Shown here in pieces: positions 24,709 through 33,331 of a DNA stretch of 64,000 bases. The DNA is from an uncultured Oscillospiraceae bacterium. GTDB taxonomy: Bacteria; Bacillota; Clostridia; Oscillospirales; Oscillospiraceae. Location: contig CAJTPV010000013.1 of the NCBI GenBank assembly GCA_910578505.1, positions 1 to 64,000 on the forward strand, written 5' to 3'. Under the pieces are notes generated by a model. That model ran no database searches, had not been told where the DNA came from, and saw only the letters and a list, made by a program, of their open reading frames with translations. The position numbers and the translations under genes were made by a program. Position 1 is the stretch's first letter, and the number at the start of each line of letters is the position of its first letter.

Positions 24709-27700
24709 TCAGGCGATGCGGTCGCCGTACCGGGCCACCATGGCGGCCACCTGGGCGCGGGTAGCGGTGCCCTGGGGGTCGATTCGACCGTCGGAGCCGT
24801 TGAGGATGCCAACCGACGCCGCCCAGCGGACCGCCGTCTGGGCGTATTCGCTGACGGTACCGCTGTCGCTGAACCGGCTCAGGTCCGCCGCCGCGCCGGG
24901 GGCGGGACGGCCCGCGTTGCGCCAGAGCATGGTCGCCAGCTGCTCGCGGGTGATGTCGCCCATGGGGTCCGTGCCGTCGGTGACGCCCCGCTCCTTGGCC
25001 CAGAGCAGGCCCTTTTCGTACCAGAGGCTGCCGGTGCCGTTGGCCTTGACGTTGTTCATGCGGGCCAGGATGGTCCAGATCATGGCCCGGCTGGTGGTGA
25101 CATTGGGGGAAAACTGGGTTTCTGTCACGCCGCTCATCAGGTAGTGCTTCCAGACGTAGTCCACATTGTCATAGAACCAGTCCTGCGGCTGCACGTCCGT
25201 GAAGGGTATGACCGCCGGGTTCAGGACGATGCCGGAGATGCCGGGGGTGCCCAGGCCCGTGAAAATCTCGTCCTCCGCCGGGGTGGTGGGGGTGTTGTCC
25301 GCAACTTTGACGAACGATGCGTCTACCGTGACGCGGGCGGCGGGCATGAGGAAGCTGTAGGCGTTATCGCCCAGGCTGCGCAGGGGGATATTGCGGCCCC
25401 GGATGTCTGTGACGGTCAGGGTGTCCAGCTCGTAGCCCGCGTCGGGGTGGGCGTAGAGGGTCACGCGGTCATCGGGGGATGCATTGCGGGTGGTGGGGGT
25501 GATGGCGCCGTTGGGGAACGTGGGGATGGAGATGTAGTAGGTGTCGGCGGTATCTGAAGTGCCGGGAATATCGGGCGTCGGTGTATCTTTGAAGCTATCA
25601 TAGTCTGCAAAGATTATTGTTTCACCACCGTTTTTTGTTAGTGCATAATTTGTAACATTAGTAAATGATTTGTTATCCATTGTGCCAGTAAATAAATCAC
25701 CCGAGTTAAGCGCAATATCTTCGAATTCTACTGTTCGCAAAGCCGTACCATCCGCTGTGCTTTCCATGATCGAATAATCCATAATTCCATCATCTGTAGC
25801 AACTAGCTCAACGCTATAGCTCTGATCATTGGGCAAAACAAATACTTTATCCGATTCTCCAATTACGGCTACAGATACATGGGATTCTTCAATTTCCTGT
25901 ACCGTATCATTGATAATTTTTGCAACAAGAACATCCTCGCCATTGTATATATTTACATCAATTGGACATCTAACTATACCTACCTTTGAAGTGAATACAT
26001 CAGTTCGTGTCAAATCTTCTTCTTCAATTGAGGTCATCCACGCCAAATATACTTCAGGCCAGTGTTCCATTAGTGACGAAGAATTTGCCCCGTTAGAGGC
26101 AATATCTATCATGCCCCAAAGTATTCCTACATTAGTAAGTCCTTTCTTCATATTTGCCGCATATTCAGAAGCTGCGCCAGTAAGAACTTTATAGACAGCA
26201 GATAGCAACGGACGCAATGGTGAATCATAAGGGCTTGCATCCAAAGCTTTTTTTACTATAGATGCCAATCTGAATATATTTGCAGCGTTCATGTCTTTTT
26301 TGACGTTATTGATTGCTATTTCTAGGTCTTTATATGTTGATGTACCATATAAAAAAGGTTCCAGTGCAGCGATGAGATCACCGCTTGAATAGTATTTTAC
26401 TAAATTAGCCTCTAAATATTTTGTATACAAATATCGGTTAGGAACAGCATCACTAATAGTATAATTCAACCAGGTAAGGGTAGATTGCACATTACCTTTC
26501 GTATTATACTGTGCTCTTCCGTTGACAATAGAGGAAAACTGAGCGCGTACACGGTCACAATATTCAGTTTTGGCAATTCCTTCTGTCATACTCGGTAGGA
26601 AGTATGATACACCTGGTTTCCCAAATGTCCATTGTTTGGGGGGAACTGTTGGAACAATATCATTGGGATTTATCAAATTGAAAATATTATTATAGCTATT
26701 AAATGATATTTCCTGATTGTTCGGGGTAGCAAATGTATATGTATAAATATCGCTTCCATTAAAAAGTCCATTAATTCTTAGCTGCGCAGAAAGAAGGTTT
26801 GCCACTGCAGCTGATCGACTGAAGCCAGTCAGCCAAACCCGTACATTATCTGTATCCAAGTTTGAAATATATTTTGCTATCTCTTTTCTTGCGTTAACTG
26901 CCGCCTGATAAAAACCCTTGTGATAAATCCCAACTTCAGTATTATATCCAACTGTAACATTACCTGCCCATCCACTATCGCCATATTCGCCGCCGCGTAA
27001 GCAGATACCTAAAAGGATGACTTTATTGCCATTTTTATCATAAATATCTTTTTGACAAAGGGCCATTGCGATGGTGTTTTCTTCACCTCCCTTATCACCT
27101 TCCTGATATCCATAGCTTTTATATGTTTTCATATCGAAATTTAAGTTTGCAAAAAGATTTCTGACATTAATATCACGATAGCCCAAAAGTTTCTTGCTTC
27201 CAAAACCACTCATTGCAAGCCCCAGAGACATTTTCGCTAAGTCGTGATTATAAATACTAGAATCCTTAAAAAACCAGTCATCATGAAAAGTCAGTCCCGA
27301 ATAAGTTGCATCTGAACCAAGAGCTGATGCGTAAGTAATTGAAACCGGAATCGCCTCCGCCGTAACTGTAGTAAACGACCAGTCTCCTTTTTTGATTTCT
27401 TGATTGGTCGAACCATCTTTGAACCGGACAAACCCCTCGCCCATAGTGACATAGTATTTGGTATTTGGCTCCAATTTGTTCTCATAGAAGCTATAGCCTG
27501 GCGTTATTTTCAGAATATTTTTTTCCGGCGTATACATAATGGTATAATCGCCAGTTGCATATTGCGAGGGCTTGTATATCAACAAATCATCTTCCGCACG
27601 ATAAATGGAAAAAGCTCCGGGCGCAATAAAGTCTACATCTGGCCAGCCACCGGGCTTTGTAGCAATTTCACGGTCAAATGTAATTTGAAATGCTTTTTGC

Positions 27701-28926
27701 TGGTCGCTTCCGGTGTAACCAACATCTGTGGCACCATTTGCCGGGAAAATATTTACAACTTTTGCTTGACTATCCAAGTCTGGATTGGGGTCCCAAGTGC
27801 GGAATTCCATCAGTCCTTCTTCTATAGCCAGTTTTACATCTTCTTGATTCTGTACAGATTCCCACCCGCTGCTATTCGTTGGATAATATATCGTTACTTT
27901 CCCACTCTCATCACCAGCATATTTCAATTCGCTGATACTTGCATCGAATTTTGGTGCAGAACTGCTTTTGAAATATACGGCTAGGTTGCTGGTATCCCCA
28001 TTCCAACCATCGCCAGGACCAATATCGGTCGTAAAAGATGTAACAGAAGAGGGAATTTCTAGTTTTGAAAGACTGGTGCACCACCAAAATGCACTAGGAT
28101 CAACTGATATCAAGCCCTCCGGTAAAATAATGGATGACAAATTGGGGCAGTTCATAAAAGCCATAGCTGGAATTGTTTTTACTGTAGAAGGGACGGCAAT
28201 TGTTCGCAAATACTCTTTGTTGCTCAGTACCCCCTCATATAACTCAGATACTTGAGTTGGAATTGTATATTCTGTTCTAGTATTTTTGCCAGGATATAGA
28301 GCAATTTCCCAGGAAGAAGAGTTTACCCAATAAAGGACACCATCAACTGCAGCATACTGAGGATTTCCGGATGCAACCGTTATACGGCTAATATCTTCGC
28401 CTGAGCCAAGTCCTTCATACCCAATCTCTTTAAGTGAGGCTGGCAGATGCAGTGAGGTTAACTTTGTGCCTGAAAATGCATATGAATCAATTGAAACAAG
28501 TCCATCAGGAAGTACAATAGACGTGAGGGATTCTGCATTTGCAAAGGCACAAGTACCAATGCTTTTCAGCGTACGGGGCAATTTCACATGCTTTAACTGG
28601 AATAAAATTCCAAACATTGTAAAACTTCCAAACGCATCGCTTCCAATGTGGGTAATTCCCTCCGATACAACTACAGAACGGATATAATTCCCTTCGTATC
28701 CATTCCAGCCAATATATGGTGGAGGATTAGAATACCATTCGCAACTATAATCATCCATTGCGCCTGTTCCGCTGATAGTCAGTGTTTCAGTAGCGGCATC
28801 AAAGCTCCATGTAGCATTTTTGCCGCATTTCCCCGATGTTTCCATTTCCACTGCCCACGCCGTCCCCGGCACCAATCCCAGCACCAAACACAGCGCCAGA
28901 ACCGTTGCAACTATTCGTTTTCTCAT
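24709..28926 (-). CDS. Chimeric surface protein: leucine-rich repeats, hydrolase-like domain, SLH anchor
   Basis: A 1,405-residue exported protein. It has a signal peptide (MRKRIVATVLALCLVLGLVP...AWA), then BspA-type leucine-rich repeats (about residues 35-340), an Ig-like segment (about 375-500), and an alpha/beta-hydrolase-like region with VWLTGFSRSAAVANLLSA (about residue 700). Here GFSRS is in the place of the lipase GxSxG elbow. After a long helical part come three SLH domains at the C-terminus (FTDVQPQDWFYDNVDYVWKH and on). The start at 28926 has GAGGAGGTAAGGAAGGGT directly upstream. DNA for the body (about 25560-28860) is clearly AT-rich, while the SLH end (24709-25555) and the signal-peptide region are GC-rich like the chromosome. 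Function unknown; cell-surface adhesion or hydrolysis is plausible. Confidence 0.85.
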   Translation of the reverse strand: MRKRIVATVLALCLVLGLVPGTAWAVEMETSGKCGKNATWSFDAATETLTISGTGAMDDYSCEWYSNPPPYIGWNGYEGNYIRSVVVSEGITHIGSDAFGSFTMFGILFQLKHVKLPRTLKSIGTCAFANAESLTSIVLPDGLVSIDSYAFSGTKLTSLHLPASLKEIGYEGLGSGEDISRITVASGNPQYAAVDGVLYWVNSSSWEIALYPGKNTRTEYTIPTQVSELYEGVLSNKEYLRTIAVPSTVKTIPAMAFMNCPNLSSIILPEGLISVDPSAFWWCTSLSKLEIPSSVTSFTTDIGPGDGWNGDTSNLAVYFKSSSAPKFDASISELKYAGDESGKVTIYYPTNSSGWESVQNQEDVKLAIEEGLMEFRTWDPNPDLDSQAKVVNIFPANGATDVGYTGSDQQKAFQITFDREIATKPGGWPDVDFIAPGAFSIYRAEDDLLIYKPSQYATGDYTIMYTPEKNILKITPGYSFYENKLEPNTKYYVTMGEGFVRFKDGSTNQEIKKGDWSFTTVTAEAIPVSITYASALGSDATYSGLTFHDDWFFKDSSIYNHDLAKMSLGLAMSGFGSKKLLGYRDINVRNLFANLNFDMKTYKSYGYQEGDKGGEENTIAMALCQKDIYDKNGNKVILLGICLRGGEYGDSGWAGNVTVGYNTEVGIYHKGFYQAAVNARKEIAKYISNLDTDNVRVWLTGFSRSAAVANLLSAQLRINGLFNGSDIYTYTFATPNNQEISFNSYNNIFNLINPNDIVPTVPPKQWTFGKPGVSYFLPSMTEGIAKTEYCDRVRAQFSSIVNGRAQYNTKGNVQSTLTWLNYTISDAVPNRYLYTKYLEANLVKYYSSGDLIAALEPFLYGTSTYKDLEIAINNVKKDMNAANIFRLASIVKKALDASPYDSPLRPLLSAVYKVLTGAASEYAANMKKGLTNVGILWGMIDIASNGANSSSLMEHWPEVYLAWMTSIEEEDLTRTDVFTSKVGIVRCPIDVNIYNGEDVLVAKIINDTVQEIEESHVSVAVIGESDKVFVLPNDQSYSVELVATDDGIMDYSIMESTADGTALRTVEFEDIALNSGDLFTGTMDNKSFTNVTNYALTKNGGETIIFADYDSFKDTPTPDIPGTSDTADTYYISIPTFPNGAITPTTRNASPDDRVTLYAHPDAGYELDTLTVTDIRGRNIPLRSLGDNAYSFLMPAARVTVDASFVKVADNTPTTPAEDEIFTGLGTPGISGIVLNPAVIPFTDVQPQDWFYDNVDYVWKHYLMSGVTETQFSPNVTTSRAMIWTILARMNNVKANGTGSLWYEKGLLWAKERGVTDGTDPMGDITREQLATMLWRNAGRPAPGAAADLSRFSDSGTVSEYAQTAVRWAASVGILNGSDGRIDPQGTATRAQVAAMVARYGDRIA

Positions 28927-29105
28927 ACCCTTCCTTACCTCCTCAAATTCACAATATTTCCAGCAGGCGGACACCGGGGCGGGGAAAGGAAGGTATGGAG
29001 GTGAAATCCCGCCCCGGGCCGCTACCGGAAAACATAAACGCGGTGCCGAGTCCTTCCAACTCAACACCGCTTTCCTTCTCATGCGAACGCACGGCAATAT
29101 CCCGC

Positions 29106-29134
29106 TTGCAAAATGCGGCGGGAATGGGTATAAT
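29106..29134 (+). promoter_or_regulatory. Near-consensus promoter facing away from the SLH gene
   Basis: TTGCAA (29106-29111), 17-bp spacer, perfect TATAAT (29129-29134) on the plus strand. No plus-strand gene follows, so it would make a non-coding RNA antisense to the SLH gene leader. Confidence 0.65.
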
Positions 29135-29140
29135 ACATCC

Positions 29141-29235
29141 GTGGTGCAATTTAGATTGCTGTGCTGAGTGCCCGTACACTCGTACAGGGCTACGGGGCGC
29201 TGCCAACACCCCGTAGCCTGCCGCAGTCTATGTTT
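29141..29235 (+). ncRNA. Candidate structured RNA downstream of an orphan promoter
   Basis: Two adjacent hairpins are visible: GCCCGTAC/GTAC-A-GGGC around 29170-29192, and GCTACGGGG/CCCCGTAGC around 29193-29220. A T-rich stretch follows. Because hairpins read on both strands, the same structures would also sit in the leader of the SLH mRNA made from the minus-strand promoter at 29244-29272. No known RNA family was recognised. Confidence 0.4.
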
Positions 29236-29243
29236 TCATCTTT

Positions 29244-29272
29244 ATACTACAGCATTTTTCCCCAAATTGCAA
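29244..29272 (-). promoter_or_regulatory. Likely promoter of the SLH surface-protein gene
   Basis: On the minus strand TTGCAA (29267-29272), 17 bp, TAGTAT (29244-29249). It predicts a roughly 310-nt leader containing two hairpins. The gap 28927-29477 holds no CDS. Confidence 0.55.
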
Positions 29273-29412
29273 GGGGTTCCGGCGGAAAATCTGCAAGTTT
29301 TGAACAAGCAGGCCGCTTGCGGACAAATTGCAGCCAAATTGTAAGCGCACAGCGGACCTGACAAGGCTGCATTGTTCAGGTATACTATAGCAAATCTGCC
29401 CAGGCAGAAAAA

Positions 29413-29446
29413 GTTGACCGCCCGGAATGCCATCCGGGCGGTCAAC
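29413..29446 (-). terminator. Terminator after the PII-like gene
   Basis: The perfect 14-bp stem GTTGACCGCCCGGA/TCCGGGCGGTCAAC is followed on the minus strand by a TTTTT run. Confidence 0.85.
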
Positions 29447-29477
29447 ACGCATATGCAGGCAGTGAAAGTACAGCGAA

Positions 29478-30251
29478 TCATCCCAGATGCACCAGCCGGT
29501 CGATACCCAGGGAGCACACCAGGGCCCCCGCCTCCGTCTGTACGCCGTGGGTGCCGTTAATGGCGTCCATCACCTGGTTGCGAATCTCCTTCGGCACCAC
29601 GATGAACAGCATCTCCTTCTCCGACTGGCTGGCCAGTCCCCGCAGCTGGGCGGTCTGCTCGTCGCCCACCCAGCGCCCGCGGACAATGGTGCCGCCTCTG
29701 GCCCCCGCCTTCTTCGCCGTCTCCATCACCGGGCCCGTAAAGCCCTGGTTGACCAATATCAAAATCAGACTGTTCTTCTGCTCCTGGTCCATATCGACGT
29801 CTCCTCCGTTCTCCTTTTTTGTGGACATATCCACCACCGCCGCCAGCAGGCTGTTCACCGCTGTCAGCGGCATGGTATAGGCGATTCCCCGGCCCGGAAC
29901 CCGGCCCCGCAGCTCATCGTCCAGCCGGTCCAGCAGCTGCCGGGCCACGGACACAGGGGTGAGACTGAAAATGATGTCCTTCTCCGAGCTGCCCAGGCCC
30001 AGAATGTCCAGGATTTCCGACGTGGCCGTGCCGGTCCCCTCACAGCGGATATGGGTGAACACCTGATGCTCCGAGTAAAATTTCATCAGCCGGTTGCCGT
30101 TGCCCCGCTCAATGATGGATGTGATAAGCGCCATCTGCTCCGGCCGCTGGGGCTTTGCCTCCGGCTTCGACTTCTCAATGATCGTGGTCAGCAGATCCCG
30201 CTGCTCCGGCTTGTGGGGCGCTGCTTTCGCCTTTGACTTCTTAGCCGCCAT
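29478..30251 (-). CDS. Tandem PII-like signalling protein, DUF1538 partner
   Basis: A 257-residue cytosolic protein with a basic N-terminal tail. Two PII-like (ferredoxin-fold) halves follow: about 35-150, with VFTHIRCEGTGTATSEILD, and about 155-257, with ILVNQGFTGPVMETAKKAGA and GGTIVRGRW. The GG-x-ATIxRG-like strand and the C-terminal LVCSLGIDRL resemble PII family proteins, though the uridylylation T-loop tyrosine is not visible. PII-like proteins commonly sit next to membrane proteins they control. It begins 12 bp after the DUF1538 gene, so the two form an operon. The effector nucleotide is unknown. Confidence 0.8.
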   Translation of the reverse strand: MAAKKSKAKAAPHKPEQRDLLTTIIEKSKPEAKPQRPEQMALITSIIERGNGNRLMKFYSEHQVFTHIRCEGTGTATSEILDILGLGSSEKDIIFSLTPVSVARQLLDRLDDELRGRVPGRGIAYTMPLTAVNSLLAAVVDMSTKKENGGDVDMDQEQKNSLILILVNQGFTGPVMETAKKAGARGGTIVRGRWVGDEQTAQLRGLASQSEKEMLFIVVPKEIRNQVMDAINGTHGVQTEAGALVCSLGIDRLVHLG

Positions 30252-30262
30252 ATCCAGCCTCC

Positions 30263-31783
30263 TTAATCATAGTACAGGACGCAGTCGTCCGCTTTGGCAA
30301 TTTCCGCCCGCACCGCCTGGACCGCCAGCTTCCGGCGCATCCGGCCCGCCAGGCCCATGAGCTGGATGGTCACCAGCGGCGTCATCGCCACCAGGGCCAC
30401 CAGCCCGAAGGCGTCGGTCATCAGGTTCCCGCCCGCCGCGTCGCAGGCCCCCATGGCAAAGGGCAGCAGGAAGGTGGCGGTCATGGGTCCTGAGGCCACG
30501 CCGCCGGCGTCGAAGGCCACGCCGGTAAAGAGCTGGGGCACAAAAAACGTGAGCCCCAGGGAGATGGCGTAGCCCGGAATCAGGAACCAGAGGATGGAGA
30601 TGCCGGTCAGCACCCGCAGCATGGCGATCCCCACGGAGACGGCCACCCCGATGGACAGGCCCTGCTTCATGGCCGCCTGGGAGATGGAGCCCATGGACAC
30701 CTCCTCCACCTGCTTGATGAGCACGTGGACCGCCGGCTCCGCCGCGACGATGAAGTAGCCCATGACCATCCCTGCCGGTATGAGCAGATAGGGCCTGCTG
30801 CTGCTGGCGATGGACGCGCCGATGAGCTGCCCGGCCGCCATAAAGCCCACGTTGACGCCGGTGAGGAACATCACCAGCCCGACATATGTATACACCAGCC
30901 CGCTGACGATCCGCAGCAGCTGGGTACGCTGGAAGCGGTGGGTCATCAGCTGGAAGAGCAGGAACATGGCGCAGATGGGGACCATGGCCACCGCCACCTC
31001 CTCCGCGTAAACGGGCAGAGCCGCCATGAACTGGGCGGCGGCATCCCTGGTGGTGGCGATATCCGGCAGGGGGGCCGGGGTATAGGTAGCCTTGTCCGGC
31101 GCGTAGGTGATGCCCAGCAGCAGCACAGAGAGAATGGGGCCGATGCTGCACAGCGCCACCAGGCCGAAACTGTCGCTGGTGGAGTTGCGGTCACTGCGCA
31201 CGGAGGCCATGCCCACGCCCAGGGCCATGATGAACGGCACCGTGATGGGGCCGGTGGTCACGCCGCCGGCGTCAAAGGAGATGGGGATGAAGTCCCTGGG
31301 CGCGAAGGCCGCCAGGGCAAAGGCCAGCAGATATCCGCCCACCAGCAGATAGGAGAGGGGGACCTTGATGAGAATACGCAGCAGGGCGATGACCAGGAAC
31401 AGTCCCACGCCCGCCGCCACGGTAAAGATGAGCACTTTGCTGGGGATGGCCTCCACCTGCTGGGCCAGCACCTGCAGGTCCGGTTCGGCCACGGTGATGA
31501 GGATGCCCAGCAGCAGGGCCACAGACAGGGGGATGGCCATGTGCCTGGCCTTGCTGAAGTAGACGCCGATGCCGCTGCCCATAGGGGTCATGGACATATC
31601 CACCCCCAGGGTGAACACGCCCACCCCCACAATCAGCAAAAACGCGCCGAACAGGAACAGCACCAGCGTCCCCGGCGTCAGGGGGACGATGGAGATGCTC
31701 AGCAGCAGTACAATGGCTGTGATCGGGAGGACGGACGAGAGGGACTCCCGGATCTTTTCCATGAGCTGAGGATTGATGCGCAC
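30263..31783 (-). CDS. DUF1538 polytopic membrane protein
   Basis: A 506-residue membrane protein built from two homologous halves, each containing a signature: FDAGGVTTGPITVPFIMALG in the first, FDAGGVASGPMTATFLLPFA in the second. About twelve hydrophobic segments are seen. Internal duplication of a DUF1538 domain suggests an inverted-repeat transporter or channel; the substrate is not known. I chose GTG 31783 because AAGGAG lies 7 nt upstream; the frame runs on to 31819 without a site. It is followed by the PII-like gene, which may gate it. Confidence 0.85.
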   Translation of the reverse strand: MRINPQLMEKIRESLSSVLPITAIVLLLSISIVPLTPGTLVLFLFGAFLLIVGVGVFTLGVDMSMTPMGSGIGVYFSKARHMAIPLSVALLLGILITVAEPDLQVLAQQVEAIPSKVLIFTVAAGVGLFLVIALLRILIKVPLSYLLVGGYLLAFALAAFAPRDFIPISFDAGGVTTGPITVPFIMALGVGMASVRSDRNSTSDSFGLVALCSIGPILSVLLLGITYAPDKATYTPAPLPDIATTRDAAAQFMAALPVYAEEVAVAMVPICAMFLLFQLMTHRFQRTQLLRIVSGLVYTYVGLVMFLTGVNVGFMAAGQLIGASIASSSRPYLLIPAGMVMGYFIVAAEPAVHVLIKQVEEVSMGSISQAAMKQGLSIGVAVSVGIAMLRVLTGISILWFLIPGYAISLGLTFFVPQLFTGVAFDAGGVASGPMTATFLLPFAMGACDAAGGNLMTDAFGLVALVAMTPLVTIQLMGLAGRMRRKLAVQAVRAEIAKADDCVLYYD

Positions 31784-31881
31784 GGTAAGTCTCCTTCCCT
31801 GCCGCGCGGGACGCGGCAAAATCAGATAGGTATATCTTACAGGAAATTTTGAGAAATGTACAGCGGTTTTTCGATATTAAC

Positions 31882-31898
31882 GATTTCTTTACGAAATC
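31882..31898. promoter_or_regulatory. Small inverted repeat upstream of DUF1538 operon
   Basis: GATTTC and GAAATC around a 5-nt centre, about 40 bp upstream of a TATACC -10-like element for the minus-strand operon. It may be an operator. Nothing else is supported in 31784-32065. Confidence 0.3.
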
Positions 31899-32065
31899 TT
31901 TCTATCGGAGGGGATGGCGCGGTGCTGACCAGAACGCCCCCGCGCTGGACGATGACCGGACTCCTTACCCGTCAAGCAAAAGTGCCTCCTGCCTTCAGTG
32001 ATGACAAGTATAAAATACGAATACGGGACATTGGGGTAATTCCTAATTTTTCACTGCCGTCCGCC

Positions 32066-33268
32066 TCAATCTGGCGCTTTGAAATTGTATACAGGGCGGA
32101 TTCGCTCCACAATCTCCGCCGTCGGTCCAATCTGTCCCATCAGCTCATCCAACCTTTTATAGGCCATAGGGGATTCATCCAGCGTTTCCAATCCCACGCA
32201 GGTGGTAAAAATACCCGCCATCTCGTGCTGGAACGCCTCCACAGACAGCGTATGACGCGCTGCCGTCCGGCTCATCAGGCGTCCGGCACCGTGGGGGGCG
32301 GAGCAGTTCCAGTCCTCGTCTCCCTTCCCTACGCAAATCAGGCTCCCGTCCCGCATATTGATCGGGATCAGCAGCTTTTCCCCCGCATTTGCGGACACGG
32401 CCCCCTTGCGCAGGATCATGGACTCCGTATCAATATAGTTGTGGATGGTTGTAAAAGACTCCCGCGCTGTCAGGCCCATTCCGGACAGGATGATATCCAC
32501 CATCGCCCTGCGGTTCAGCGCCGCGAAGCGCTGGATCAGACGCATATCGTGGATATAATCCGCAAACAGTTTGCCCTCCACATAGGCCAGCTCCTTGGGG
32601 ATATCCAGGGCATGCTCTTTTTTCAAACGCTCAATGGCGCTCTGGATCTCCTGGAACCGCCCCTCCGCCTTCAGCCGGGCAATGGTCTCCTGGATCTGGT
32701 ACTTTGCGCCGCCCCACAGGGCGCGCCGTCCCTCGTCCTGATAGAACGACGCCGCCTCGACGCCCAAGTGGCGGCTGCCGGAGTGGACCACCAGAAACAG
32801 CTGGCCATCCCCGGCCCGGTCCACCTCAATGAAGTGGTTCCCGCCGCCGAGGGAGCCGATGCTGCACATGGCCCGCTCCAGCTGGACCTGCCCGGCGCAG
32901 CGCAGCTGTGTCAGGTCGATCTCCGCATGCAGCGGATGGGGCGTGTCCCGCACTTCCCGGCCAAAGGGGATCTCCCGGCGGATCAGATTGTCCAGCGCTT
33001 CAAAGTCGATGTCATGTTCCGCCAGCTCCACCGTCTCCATGCCGCAGCCGATATCTACCCCCACCATGCCGGGGACGACTTTGTCGTGGATGGTCATCGT
33101 GGTGCCGATGGTGCAGCCCATACCGGCGTGGACGTCCGGCATGATGCGGATTTTGCAGTCCGCGAACGCCGCCTGATTGCATACGGTCTGGATTTGTCTG
33201 GCGGCGGTGTCCTCCAACGTCTCACAAAAGCACCTGGCGGTGTTGTGGGTCCCCTTGATCTCGATCAT
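32066..33268 (-). CDS. rtcB: RtcB-family RNA ligase
   Basis: RtcB joins RNA 2',3'-cyclic phosphate or 3'-phosphate ends to 5'-OH ends using GTP and manganese, repairing cleaved tRNA or other RNA. The 400-residue protein shows the metal-site motifs MPDVHAGMGCTIG and VGVDIGCGM, GSLGGGNHFIEV, VVHSGSRHLG, and the guanylylated histidine in CSAPHGAGRLMSR. The ATG at 33268 has GGAGGAGGT 7 nt upstream; the longer frame to 33328 is unlikely. It follows the slipin gene by 63 bp on the same strand. No RtcR regulator or RtcA cyclase is present. A tRNA-like RNA lies upstream in the same predicted transcript. Confidence 0.94.
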   Translation of the reverse strand: MIEIKGTHNTARCFCETLEDTAARQIQTVCNQAAFADCKIRIMPDVHAGMGCTIGTTMTIHDKVVPGMVGVDIGCGMETVELAEHDIDFEALDNLIRREIPFGREVRDTPHPLHAEIDLTQLRCAGQVQLERAMCSIGSLGGGNHFIEVDRAGDGQLFLVVHSGSRHLGVEAASFYQDEGRRALWGGAKYQIQETIARLKAEGRFQEIQSAIERLKKEHALDIPKELAYVEGKLFADYIHDMRLIQRFAALNRRAMVDIILSGMGLTARESFTTIHNYIDTESMILRKGAVSANAGEKLLIPINMRDGSLICVGKGDEDWNCSAPHGAGRLMSRTAARHTLSVEAFQHEMAGIFTTCVGLETLDESPMAYKRLDELMGQIGPTAEIVERIRPVYNFKAPD

Positions 33269-33331
33269 ATTCCGTACCTCCTCCAAAAGTATGGGCCGGT
33301 GGGATTTCTGCCCACCGGCCCTGCACATGCC

